Positions 25,401-37,554 of a DNA stretch of 64,000 bases are shown piece by piece. Position numbers and translations under genes: made by a program. The number at the start of each line of letters is the position of its first letter. Within the stretch, counting starts at the first letter, position 1. The stretch spans positions 381,706 to 445,705 of the forward strand of contig VZRN01004390.1 in NCBI GenBank assembly GCA_013397935.1, given 5' to 3'. The stretch is from Dasyornis broadbenti. Taxonomy: Eukaryota; Chordata; Aves; Passeriformes; Dasyornithidae. The notes below the pieces were generated by a model that saw only the letters and a program-made list of their open reading frames with translations, searched no databases and was not told the DNA's origin.

Positions 25401-26477
25401 TATGTGAGCAGCTTTCCTGAGTTTTGAGGGATCTGGGTATCATCAACATAATTGCTTTGAATTTATGTAATTAATTTTAGACGTAACAAACAGAAACATA
25501 GACATGATCATTCGTATCAGAATTCAGCAATACATGATGTTAACAGAATGTATGGAAACCAGACACATTTGGTGTATCTGTATAAATCCATCTGTATAAA
25601 TGTAAAGTGTTTTTTAACATCTTCATCTAAATTCTGATTGACATTGAGATATGGACTACTTTAGAGAATTTGAGAATATTCTGTAATAGCTATATGGTTA
25701 TAAAATCAGAAAGCACACTAAGCAACTCACTTTACTATTTTGAAGGAGTGCATACTGTATACTATATCAACAAGTGTATGGAATATTAGCCTGTAAAACC
25801 AATCATAGGGAAAAGCAATGGTAGTTCTGAGGCAGAACTTCTAGAAAGATGTATTGGCTGATCTGGTTAATATGAGCAGACATGCAAGTAACACAGACAG
25901 AGAACAGAAGATCACTATAAACTGTGTAAGTAAACCAAATAAGATCTTTGTGCATTAAGGGACAAAGGCTGTCACTTAGTGTTACAAAGAATGGAGATGA
26001 ATTTTTAATCTTCTTCCTTTTCTAGGTTGTTCTCTTTTCATCTTCTTTTCATTTCAACACGCCTTTTGCTCCCCATCTACAGTATGATATAGCAGTTTAA
26101 AGATTAAACGAAAAGGTTTATAAAATAAAATCCACATAGTTACATTAATTTACCATAATTTCTTAAGTAATCACTAGCTATTAATTGTAATTTTAGCTGC
26201 ATTTTCACATCTCCCTTATGTGCTTTTTTTAATCTGAGATGATATGCTGTATAAAAAATAGGGTGTGGAGTTTCATTTCTATTTTGTTTCATTATCTCCC
26301 ATATCTCTGTATCTTCTCCATGCCTAAGATTTAATATCTAATGCAGGATCTTTTTTCGTGCTTCTACTGTAGATGGTGCATTTCAAATTCCTGTCAGAAC
26401 ATAATTCATCCACTGTCTCTCTCATCTACATGATCTACCTTCTTTCAACTAATAGAAACATGGAAACATCTTTCCAA

Positions 26478-27292
26478 TAACATAAAGGACAAGCTGGAGA
26501 AGTGGGTCAATGGGAATCTCATGAGGTTGACCATGACCAAGGGCAAGGTGCTGCGGCTAGTTCAGGGCAATCCCCAGTATCAACACAGGCTGGGAGATGA
26601 ACAGATTAAGAGCAGCCCTGCTGAGAAGGACTTGGGGGTGCTGGTGGATGAGAGGCTGGACATGACCCAGCCATGTGCACTCCCAGTCCAGAGAGCCAGT
26701 GGTGTCCTGGGCTGCATCCAAAGCAGCGTGGGCAGCAGGGAGAGGGAGGGGATTCTGCCCCTCTGCTCTGCTCTGTAAGACCCCAGCTGCAGTGCTGCAT
26801 CCAGATCTGGAGTCCCCAGCACAGGAAGGACATGAACATGTTGGAATGAATGATGACCAGAGGGATGGAGCACCTCTCCTATGAAGACAGGCTGAGAGAG
26901 TTGAGGTTGTCCAGCTTGGAGAAGATAAGGCTCCAAGGAGACCTTACAGCACCTCCAAGTACCTAAAGGGAGCTACAAGAAAGCTGGAGAGAGACTTTTA
27001 CAAGGGCCTGTATTGCTAGGACAAGGGAAAATGGCTTCAAACTGAGAGAGAGTAGGTTTAGATTAGATATTAGGAAGAAATTCTTTGCTTGTGAGGTGGT
27101 GAAGCACTGGAACAGGCTGCTCAGAGAAGATCTGGATGCCCTATCCCTGGAAGTGTTCAAGGTCAGGTTGGATGGGGCCCTGTGCAACCTGCTCTAGTAA
27201 AAGGTGTCCGTGCCCATGGCAGGGGAGTTGTAACTACATGATTTGTAATGTCCCTCCCAACTGAAACCATTCTATGATTTTATGATTCCATA
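26478..27292 (+). mobile_element. CR1 LINE 3' fragment
   Basis: The plus strand reads as CR1 3' coding and tail sequence (GACAAGCTGGAGAAGTGGGT, GAGAAGGACTTGGGGGTGCT, GGCTGCTCAGAGAAG) and ends in ATTCTATGATTTTATGATTC, the degenerate 8-bp terminal repeat. It is truncated at the 5' end; open frames in it are remnants only. Confidence 0.93.
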
Positions 27293-28987
27293 AGCAAACA
27301 CTAGTATATCTACATATACACATATACAATATCCAGAGATAGCAGAGCTATTCAGTAAATACCTTTGTTTTTAATATTGCTATTATTATTATTAATATAA
27401 GCGCATTTAAAAAAAATAGTGCCAAACTTTTGATCAGTCAGGCTAAACTTTTTCTTCTAACAGCAGAAAAGGGCCACAGATAACGACTGGTTGTAGTGCG
27501 ATAGTGTGTAAATAAATTGGTCCATTTTAGATGCTATTTCCTGGGAACATGATCTTAGCTTCAGAATTGCTCTCCAGACACTGGCTCCTTTTTTACCACA
27601 GTTGTCTTTCTGTCCAGTCTAATGACTGCACAGGGGAGACAATATCTGGGTTTGATGTCCCACCCTTAAGAGGAAGGGAACACCCAAGGGTTGCTGTCAT
27701 CAGAGCAACTCACGCCAGCCTGGTTTTGGCCACTATCTTTCTTACAGGCTTCTTCTAGCAGGGCTGCAGTCCAAACAGATTCTTATGGCAGCAAAAGCTG
27801 CAGCAGCCTTCTCACTATCATGCTTTTGGCAACTCCTCCTTCAATCCCATGGACTCATCTTGAAGAAGAAAAATAGTCTTGAAGATACAAGGGCTTTGTA
27901 ATTCAACCCGGAGTTCTGTTCCAAAAGAGAGTCACAGGGGATGAGTTGCATGATAAACTGTCTTGGTGGGTCCCTAGCAGTCCCTCAGCCCATGCTGAGC
28001 AGCCTTTTTTAAACAAAAATTTAGACTTTTTTCCTGAACATTTTAAAAATAATGGAATAAATATTCCTCCTTGTTAACTACAAGAAACTGAAATTATTCC
28101 ATTTCTTATAATGCAAGTAATTAGATTTTAGACATAAACTGTTTCTTTAAAAAAAAAAAAAGAAGTATGAAAGATGGAAACAAATGCTTACTCATCGCAG
28201 ATATCTCTGATTTTACTCAAAATGTTGTTCTTAAATGGCCTTTAACTTGTAACTCCTCCTGCTTTATACAAAGACTTTGTAAATGCAGACAAAGTATCCT
28301 CATGGACCATATACTTCCTGTTGTAGCATGTATTTCTAACAGTGGTAACAGCTATATCCCAGTTCTTCTCAGTCCAGTTATTTGTCTTCATCTCAAAAAT
28401 TTATTACAAGGATAAACCTGTACCGTCACAGTGGTACAAGAATATTCTAAATAATTATTTTAAGAAAAGAAAGTTAGGACAAGAAATCAATTTTATAACA
28501 AGCTCAAAAGAATACAATGGAGATTGTAAACATTAAAAAGCATTTTAAATGTACTTCTAAGAAAATTCTTGTATTTCCACCAACAGATGTCACTCTTACA
28601 CAAATTTGTCTTAGTGTTTCTTTGCACAAACTGTGTTATGTAATATAGTCTTTAAAGCAATTTCTTTCAACCATTCAGTCCTTTCCATATTTCTTTCCTC
28701 TTCTTCTACATTCTGTTCCCTTCTCCCTCCAATTTGAAAACTGCCAAAACATGTCTCTGTAGACTGCTTACTGCTCATCCTGGGAGTATGTAAGCATTTC
28801 CAGCTATGTTAAGCTGGCCCAGTGTCTGACATTGTGATTAACTCAGGTTGCCCTCTGAAGCTTCAGTGTTTTATACTCCAGAAAGTTTAGAAACTTATCC
28901 TGTCAAATTCATAGCCAGTCTGACTCCTGGCAGTTCAGCTTCTCCAAAAACTCTGAGAAGCAGCAGCACGGCTCCCAGTGCTCAGGC

Positions 28988-29044
28988 TGTGCACGTGCAC
29001 GTGAGCACACACATGTGCACATGTGCACAGCTGCACACACACAT
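28988..29044. repeat. Alternating purine-pyrimidine tract
   Basis: GTGCACGTGCACGTG, ACACACATGTGCACATGTGC and CTGCACACACACAT run almost without break as alternating purine and pyrimidine (CG, CA/TG and a few TA-like steps). Such sequence can adopt Z-DNA and contains nested palindromes. It sits about 315 bases downstream of the donor of the 29359-29534 exon. Confidence 0.85.
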
Positions 29045-29358
29045 CTTGGTCCTGAAATGCATTTCCAGGAAACAACTAATTTAAACTAAACACCCACCAA
29101 GATTTTAGAAATGGCATATCACGTATCTTAATCTATTTATATAATTTTGAAAATTTTCTGTGTGTATTGCTCTCAGCTGCACAAAGACATATGGACTCAC
29201 AGACCATCTGGAAAACTGTATCCCATCCAAAACTTTGCAGTTTGTCAGATATTTCGGAACATGGTTTTAGGACCCAGAATAAATGCATACCAAAAATGTA
29301 ATTGTATATAATAAATGCTTTTTGAAATCCAGTATCACATGAATACAGTCCTACTCAC

Positions 29359-29534
29359 ATTCAATTCCAGGCTCAGATGCAACACATTTCTGTTGATCTT
29401 CTCTTTCTCACTTGAATGAGGAAATGCATTTGACTGCCCCAGTCTGCAATCCAGAACCCACGTATCTTCATCTCTATTTGCCACATCCAAATTAGTGAGC
29501 TGTTCAGTGAAGTCATCCTTTAAAGCAGACTCTG
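29359..29534 (-). CDS. FMN1: FMN1 second coding exon of the long isoform (176 nt)
   Basis: This is a small internal exon of formin-1. It encodes about 58 residues including ESALKDDFTEQLTNLD and NRDEDTWVLDCRLGQ, which parallels the mammalian stretch with FNEQTPKDLPNRDGGAWVLG. The C-terminal part (EKEKINRNVLHLSLELN) corresponds to mammalian REKSNRSELYLDLH. The acceptor is TCTTCCAG with exon start at 29534; the donor is AAT|GTGAGT with exon end at 29359. The incoming phase 1 accepts the single G left by the exon at 54214, giving Ala. The outgoing phase 0 fits the shared exon at 17780. A second AG three bases further in makes a tandem acceptor. The upstream intron is about 24.7 kb. The apparent methionine upstream of the acceptor is intronic and not a start. 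Confidence 0.9.
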
Positions 29535-29556
29535 CTGGAAGACCCAAGTGACATGA

Positions 29557-29574
29557 AATTAAATTAAATTAAAT
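29557..29574. repeat. (AAATT)n microsatellite
   Basis: Three to four copies of the AAATT pentamer lie just upstream (in gene orientation) of the FMN1 exon acceptor at 29535. Confidence 0.85.
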
Positions 29575-32431
29575 AATTCTGTGTATCTGCACATAATCCC
29601 TGCATACAGAAAGTTTTATATATTTTTGAAATTCGGGGACACACTACCAACGTGTGCACTTACAGTTCTCCTGTTTGTTTTAAACAAAACATAAAGGTAT
29701 AAAGGGGGTACAAACTTTGTTTTCACTCAGAAAAAATCTTTTTGTCCTTAAATTTTGTGGGTTAGATAAGGCATAAAAAAAAGTGGGCTGCCAATACACA
29801 GATGCAGATGGTGTGTAAGATGCTTGAGTTTTCACCTCTGCCAAAGCACTCTTACTGGTCATCTTAAATGTGCTCGTTACACACACAGATTTCAGAGGTG
29901 GGTGTGAAGTATAAAACTACACTAAGGAAGCTCCACAAACTGATTTGACAAACCTTTTGACATTGGCTAAACACAGCCCTACTGGGGACTGTGCCAATTT
30001 ACATTAATCCCTTACACCAAACACATAAAAAGTAATCTTTCAATCAGAAGTGATACTTAAGATTTTACCTTTCTCTAATAACATTAAAGCAAGTGAAAAG
30101 AGAAAATTCCTTTGCAGCAGTGATTTTTACTCATAATATGCTTACTTTAGTAATTTCCATTGGTTCATTAAGTGATACAGAGCTGTAGCAAGAGGCTACA
30201 ATCAGAATTCCTTCTTGCAGCACCTGGTATTTCCCATAATTAACTGTGGCCCAGCTAAGAACAGTCAGCCTGCCAAATGCTTTCTGGGCCTCTAGAAAAA
30301 TGAATACCTCCCTCAGCTGCAGAGATTCAGTTTTTGTTCAAATTTAATTTTATGCACCATTATATTAATTTGTGGTATTTTTTGCTGTTGGCAGACTCCT
30401 TGCAAGTCTGTTACCAAGCCTCTATTCTCCATGGTCTAAGCAATTATTAAAGTTCTGTTATCTATGCATTTATCCCAGTAGCTGATGACCACATTCCTCC
30501 TTGAACCAGTTCTCACCTGCACACACCATTACTATAGAACTACTTCTATGGTAAGGGACCCATCCAACCCAGCAGACAGTGGAATATGAAAGGAGAATTT
30601 TAACTATCTCTCTAAGTATTCTATTTTAAGCAAATTCTTGAACGTTTGGTCATATTTTTCCCTGAGGTTCACCACTGTGTCAGCTCCAACAGATGGATTT
30701 TACTGCTACTTACACTTATCCAGGAAACTTTTTTTTTTTTTTAAACTGGCAATGCACTGTAATCTGATTGTGTGTTTAAAAAAAAATCATATATATTTTA
30801 TGCATGCATATGCAAACACGTGTATATCACTGAATCACAGGCTAAATTTAGGAAGTTTTAAAATGCATGTTTATCCTTTAGCCAACTTAACTGATCTGCC
30901 TGGGGGTTTTTGCCTCCTGAAAAAGAAGGTTTTTCAAGAAAGCCCAATTGCTACTCAAACTGTCTTCCAGGTTTTACAGTTTATACCACTTAGGAGTGCC
31001 TCCTTTGAGCACTGTATGTACAAAGAAGACTGCCCAAATACAGATCTGCCGCCGTCTATTGTCGCAAGGGAGTGAAAGATAGAACAATGTAAATACGGGA
31101 AGACTGAATACTTGATGCTTCTTTGGCAATTTTTACCATGCAGATTTTGTTGAGTGTAAGGAAACAAATTTTTCATGCTGTCACAGGTAAGACAAATGAG
31201 GCACTCAAACCTCAAGGGTACAGACAGAGTCATATCATCAGAGTGTGACAATAAATAGTACATCTAGGATTTCCTAAACCCTCTAGTCCTACGCTGAACA
31301 TACATAATTATAAGTTAATTACATCTGACCCTTTTTTGTACAAATTACCATTCCTGTCATACAAAGTGTTTTTAACGCAAATTCTTAAATTAGCAAACAG
31401 GCATATTAGATACCATGTAATACATTTCTGTTAAGTAACCATTGTGGAATACACAGTTCTGCAGTTTCTGTGAAACAATGTTTATTTTCCCTGGGCAGTC
31501 TCTGTATAGAAAACCTGTTTGTGCTTTCTCAGCTGTCTGGGAAAAAGAACTTGAGGGAAAAAATCAGCTTCTAAAAGATTTTTTTTCCTAGTTCAAGGAA
31601 TTAGGATATCATGGTATCCATTTCCTTGGGAACATGGTTCGCTTAACCACAACACACTTAACTCTGAGGTCAATGTTTACACTGATTGCTTTTAGCTGTG
31701 TTTCCTGATCAGTGGTCATTCTATATATTAATATTTCAATCACACTTCATTTTTTCTAGATTCCTTTATTATACCATACAACATAAAAATATAACGGTTA
31801 CTCTTTTTGTATGTTGACTCCTATGTAATGTACAATTCTGTTGCCTAGTTGATAGAATGTTGTAAATACTCTTATATGCATGAATAAAGAAGATCTTGTG
31901 TTAATTACATACTTGTATTCACTGCTTGCTTCTCGGAAGAAGTGAAAAGAAGGTAAATAAAATTTAAATCTTTGTACACCATTTGAGAATGAGTCTCAGA
32001 ATGCCAAGTTTTGTGGACCTTTAAAGTTTTGGGGGTCTTAAATTTTAGAAAAAAAACCCTAACAAACAAAATAAATAACCAAGTAGGTTTTTTCAGCAAG
32101 TGAACCACAAACCTGACACAGTCTAACTGCAAAAGTTGCTTATTTAAAGGCACCATTTTGATGGTAGAGATGAACACTCTAAACATCATAATTACATTTA
32201 GAGAATTTACGGTATTACTAACTTAAGAAAATGTTATTGTTGTAGGGATTTAGCTCTTGCAAAATCTTAAGTCAGCAAATCATAGCATTTTAAACTCTTG
32301 TAAACTCGGTATACTTCCTTGTTCAAGTAGATGGGGTTTGACCAATGTTATTGAAAGCACTGGTGAAGATGAAATGAGTCAACATATTTTTTAAAATTAT
32401 GGAAATCCAAAATACACGGATCCTATTGATT

Positions 32432-32433
<2 letters not shown>

Positions 32434-32463
<30 letters not shown>
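32434..32463. repeat. Poly-T run, 30 bases
   Basis: T30 on the plus strand, followed by GCAGTGGG. On the minus strand it reads as a poly-A tract, possibly the tail of an unrecognised retroposed sequence. Confidence 0.9.
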
Positions 32464-32465
<2 letters not shown>

Positions 32466-35400
32466 AGTGGGAACCTCAAATTTTATGATCCATCCTCTGG
32501 CCTGACCTTTTCCTTTCTAAGCAATAAAAGCCTTCTGATATTTCCTGCTTAAAATGTGTCTTTTATTTTTGTTATTACACACACCAATGTATTAAATCTC
32601 AAAGTAGCATTGGAAGTAGTCTTAGCAGTTTCAGATTCTGTGGTTAGGTGCTACTGCACAGTTCCATCCACATTCCATCTGTGGCATCTCATATCTGTTA
32701 GTTTATAAAGACATTAATTCTGTATAAACATGTAAGTTATGCACTCAGTGTTCCTGTGTATGTAGCTTACACAGAGAACAATAAGGTTTGATTTTCTGGA
32801 GCTAAATTCTATTTTGAAGTTGAAGAAATATGAATAGGTAGAGAGAAAGATAAGAGAAGTTGAAAAGGAATTTAAAAACCTAGAAAACGCCCTCCTCCTT
32901 CCCATTTAATTTTCCAAGTTTCCTTTATGGGAAAGAAACAAATAGAAGAAACCTATTTATTCTGGTAGAGACCCAAGAGAAGACCAAAATCTTAGCATCA
33001 ATACAGTTCTTTCTGTTGTCTTGGATAGAATGTAAAGTAGTATGTAGCTGTCTGTGCAAAAAAGTGAACACTGTGCTCTAGGTAGATGAATAAATCCTCT
33101 TAACATGAAAACTCACAGGTGAGTGGATGACTAGAGAAACGGGAAAACGATACTGAATGATGTCTTTGGGAATGAAGACATATGTCATCTTTACCCCTAA
33201 TTTATGTAATCTGTATTGTAGCATGAGGCAATCCACAGTATAAGCAGTTTAGTAAAATCCTTGCTGAAGATTGCTTGTTTCCACAATACATTTAAGAAAT
33301 TCTTTTTACATTATGACAAATTGTGGATTTTAAAAAGCAAATGTCAAGCCTGCTACTTGCTATGTTGCTCTAACAAAGAAGCCTGAATGGCACAGTACTT
33401 AAATCAAATCCCTCAAAGTGGTGAGTGTGGGAGCAAAGCCCTGGAATAGCAACGCCCTGCAGTGGCAGTCAAGGTCCTTGTAATGCTCAGAAAGCTAGAA
33501 GCTCCTAAAGTACCAATATCCAAAACAATCAACAATTTATTGGCTTTTGTCCTTCTCCTGGCAAACAGTAACTACATCCTAGCAGTGCTAATAATGGAGA
33601 AAAAAAGGTGTAAGTGGCTTCAAATCCACCCAATTACTAACAGTGGAATCTACTGCCGAGTAAAATTAAGAACCTCCTCCCTTGCTAGCAAATAAAAATC
33701 CGTATGCTGTTCTGAAGTGTGAACTTGAAGAAGGACGTCTTCCTGCAGGAGGTGATACACTGTGCATAGCTTGATATGAACTTCTAACATTAAAAAAACA
33801 GAACAGCAAAAAATGGTGATGATAAAGCTTTCTGGCTTAGAAAACTCGACTAAGCAACCACCAAACATGGGGATGTGACGGAAAACCAAAATATTTACTT
33901 TCTTGTGAAAAACGTTTGTGCAGCTTCTCAATGTAGAGTGTATCAACTGCGAAAGCACATGATACAACTCAAAGCTTTCCAAAAATACTTCAGAATTTTT
34001 ACAAACCTAAGAAAGATAAACAATAGCTACCAAATCCTATAAATTCCTTATATAAATTTAAATGGTTTCTATTAAAATAACTTTTCATTTAGTCTGTTGA
34101 CATTGAATGTGATTTATATTTTTAAAATTTATTAAGGGTTTACATTTTCAGTAATTTATGTACTTTATGCAGGTTTTTTTCCTTCACTTCAATCTATTCA
34201 TTCTAGACAAAAATCCCCAACCCCTAAGAGAGCAAATCCTAATAGAAAAAAAGAATACTTATCGCTAATTTAGTGTAAAAGAACTAGTACAATTTAGATT
34301 AGGGGAAAAAAAGCCCAATGAACAAAACCAAACCAAAACAAAAAAAGAGCAAGATCATCAGCAGAAATATGAGAGAACCATATTCAAGATTCAATGCTGT
34401 ATCATCCAACATGTGCTTGAGAAACCTGAGGAATAGGAACTCTAGTAATAAGTACAGAATGTATTTTCTGAATTACGATACAGACCTGCAAGCTACTGAG
34501 CAGTTTGGCCCCACACAAGCCTACTGCTTTAGCACATACTCAAATTTAATTTAGTTACACTGAGCAAATAACGAGCAGGACCTGCCTTGTCACTTTCCAG
34601 CCCAATCTTGCTTTCAGGTGCAAGCAAGATGCCCTCCAAGTGTTCACAATTTGCACTATAAGCAAAGAACCATAAATACTAAAAACCCCAGGAGGATATA
34701 ACACAGGAAGCAATTGGCACTTCAGTGCAAATTCTTATTCTTTTACTATTCCCAAAAAAGCTTCCTATGTCCACAGTCAAATGCCCCAATCAATGTCTGG
34801 GCCAAAGTTCTGAGCAGCCACACCAGGAACTTTTAGCGAAAGGCTCATTTTTAATGCCAAAGAATTAAGTGTTCACAGTAACTTCCAAATGGGGGTAATA
34901 CCCAAAATAATCTAGTTAAATACCCAAACAGCATATATTAATTATACAACATTTCCCAAGTTAGCCATTTGTGGATATATACAAAAATTAAATACTACAG
35001 AAAACTTTGAAATACCTGACAATTCGCGTATGTTTTTCTTATTAAGCTTATGCTAATTGTCTTGTGGGGCTCTAAAATAGATAATGACAATTTTCCAAAA
35101 CCAGCTTACAACTGTTTACAACTTCATTACCTGAAATAACTTCTATGCAATCAATAGCACGTACTATATTTGTTATAGATTACACTCAAAGTAACTACCA
35201 AAAATGGAAGCTTTTGTAATACTGTAATTGCTATTATGGCGAGTGTTTCACTGCGACTTTTTACAGCCAGTTTTCTGATCTGTGGCATTAGCCAGTTAGC
35301 TAAAAGAATGTGGAGGAGACTGATGTTTAAATTCTTTATTCCTCATTTTGTTTAGCAAGATTTGACCTTGCAAGAAAATCTTTAAAAGATTAGAAAACTG

Positions 35401-36395
35401 TAGCTAGTGCAATAAGGAAAATGAAGAACTATACAGAAATAAACAGACAAAAAGATATACAGCTGAAAGCTAACATCTTTTAGGCAGAAAGCTAGGAATA
35501 GAGGCTACAATGTCAGCAGTTTAAGTAAGTCTAATAAGCTATTTAATGATCATAGAGTTTACACTACTTTTCTCATGAGCTTGTTAAAATATTTCTCGTT
35601 ATACACTGGTTTCCACTCTTAACCATGAGAAATGTAAAGTCACTGCTGAAAAGATTTGATTTGGGCACTAGGTAGTAAAAGTAAAAAAGGAACAACAATA
35701 AGACTGATTTTAAATAATCTACATCTTTTACCTTACACTTCAAAATTTTGAAAATTGCCTAAAATGAGCTTTAACCTTGATGAATCTATTTGTATAGGTC
35801 ACTTAGGCAACCTCTACATTGTATCAATGTCATTATATAAATATTGTAGTGCAAATATTAAGATTTGATTTAATGAAGTGTGGATAAAAATGTGCAAAAG
35901 CACCAGAAGCAACAGTTAAAGAACAGCCTATATAGGACACTATTGACAGTAACAAAACTAATTAACACCGAGCATGCTATTTATAACTAGACCATGGGGT
36001 GTATGATTCATCAGTGTAAGACTGCACTGTGATAACAGAGAATGCACATGGCCGGTGCTCTTCCTTCTCCTCCTCTTGGAATAACATCATATTGCATGTG
36101 ACAGTCTTCTGCCTTTTATCCAACATGAAGACACATAACAGCCCAAAATATACTGAAAATCAGGAAATAAGGAAAATGGGCAGCAACTTTGCTTAACATT
36201 CATGAAAAACAAAATACACAAGATTTTGCAGCAAAAGGCTCACCAGCTTTATGACCAAACTAGCAGAACCTAAGAGGTGTAGTGAGGATTTGACAGCTAC
36301 TGCCTCCTTTTCTCTCTAACCTCATTACCAATGCTGTCCAGACTGCTTTAACATATGCATTATCTTGCCTGAGAGTGATAACATCCTATGAATGT

Positions 36396-37554
36396 GCAGA
36401 ATCAACCTGGACTTTACTAAAGCCTTTGGCACTGTATCCCACAGCATTCTCCAGGAAAAACTGGAAGCCCATGGCTTGGACAGGTGCACTCATCACTGAG
36501 CAAGTAACAGGCTATATGACCAGGTCAGAGAGTGGTCCCGAAGGAAGTTAAATCCAGGTGGTCACCGGTGACGAGTGGTGTTCTCCAGGGTTCAGTACTG
36601 GGGTCAGTCCTGTTTAATACATTTATCAACAACCTGGATGAGGGGATCAAATGCACTCTCAGACAGATTACAGACAACACCAAGTTGGGCGGGAGTGTTG
36701 ATCTGCTGAAGGGTAACAGAGCTCTGCAGAGGGATCTGTACAGGCTGGATCAGTGGGTTGAGACCAAAGGTATGAGGTTAAACAAGGCCAAGTGCTAGGT
36801 CTTGCATTTGGGTCACAACAACCCTGGGCAGTGCTACAGGCTGGGAGAAGACTGGCTGGAAAGCTGCCCAGCAGAAAAGGGTTTTGGCCTGCTGGTTGAC
36901 AGCCAGTTGGACAAGAGCCAGCATGTGCCCAGGTGGCCAAGAAGGCCAATGACATCATGGCTTATATCAGCAATAGTGTGGCCAGCAGGACCAGGGCACT
37001 GACTGTCCCCCCGTACTCCACATTGGTGAGGCTCCACCTTGAGTCCTATGTTCAGTATTGGACTCCTCACTACAAAAAAGACATTGAGGTGCTGGAGGGA
37101 GACCAGAGAAGAGCAACAGAGCTGGGGAAGGGTCTGAGGCACAAGTCCTTTGAGGAGCAGCTGAGGGAATTGGAGCTGTTTAGCCTGGAGAAAAGGAGGC
37201 TCAGGGAAGACCTTATCACTATCTACAAGCACTTGAAAGGTGGTACTACTAGCAAGGTGGGGCTCGTTCTCTTCTCACAAGTAACAAGCAATAGGACAAG
37301 AGGAAAAGACTACAACTTGCACCAGGGAAGATTTAGATTGGTTATTAGGAAAAAGTTCTTCACTGAAAAGGTTATTAAGCATTGGAACAGGCTGCTCAAG
37401 AAAGTGGTTGAGTCATCACCCCTGGAGATATTTAACTAACAGTGTAGATGTGGCACTTACGGACATGGTTTAGAGGTAGACTTGGCAGTGCTGAGTTAAC
37501 GGTTGGACTCAATGATCTCAGTGGCTTTTTTCAACCTACCTGATTCTGTGATTA
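36396..37554 (+). mobile_element. CR1 LINE, 5'-truncated with broken reverse transcriptase
   Basis: The plus strand encodes CR1 reverse-transcriptase motifs: FTKAFGTVSHSIL-like at the start, then SGVLQGSVLGSVLFNTFINN at 36577-36636 and a degenerate DDTKLGG (ITDNTKLGG). The C-terminal CR1 region follows (QRRATELGKGLRHKSFEEQL, 37106 on). A stop near 36799 and a frameshift near 36930 break the frame, and the catalytic FADD-type motif reads ITDN. The element ends near ATTCTGTGATT, the usual CR1 3' terminus. Confidence 0.93.

Larger units (their letters stand above)
22096..29358 (-). other. FMN1: FMN1 intron, upstream of short-isoform promoter
   Basis: This is the part of the intron downstream of the 29359-29534 exon that lies upstream of the short-isoform promoter. 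It contains a poly-T run, one 0.8-kb CR1 copy (26478-27292) and an alternating purine-pyrimidine tract near 29000. Otherwise I see only AT-rich unique sequence with short chance open frames. Confidence 0.8.

Noticed and set aside
30638..31075. Plus-strand open frame of 145 codons
   Set aside because: Composition is that of translated AT-rich DNA with poly-T turned into poly-Phe; no homology recognised and no splice or promoter context.
36532..37439. Three open frames that together look like a gene
   Set aside because: They are the broken reverse-transcriptase remnant of a CR1 LINE, not a host gene.
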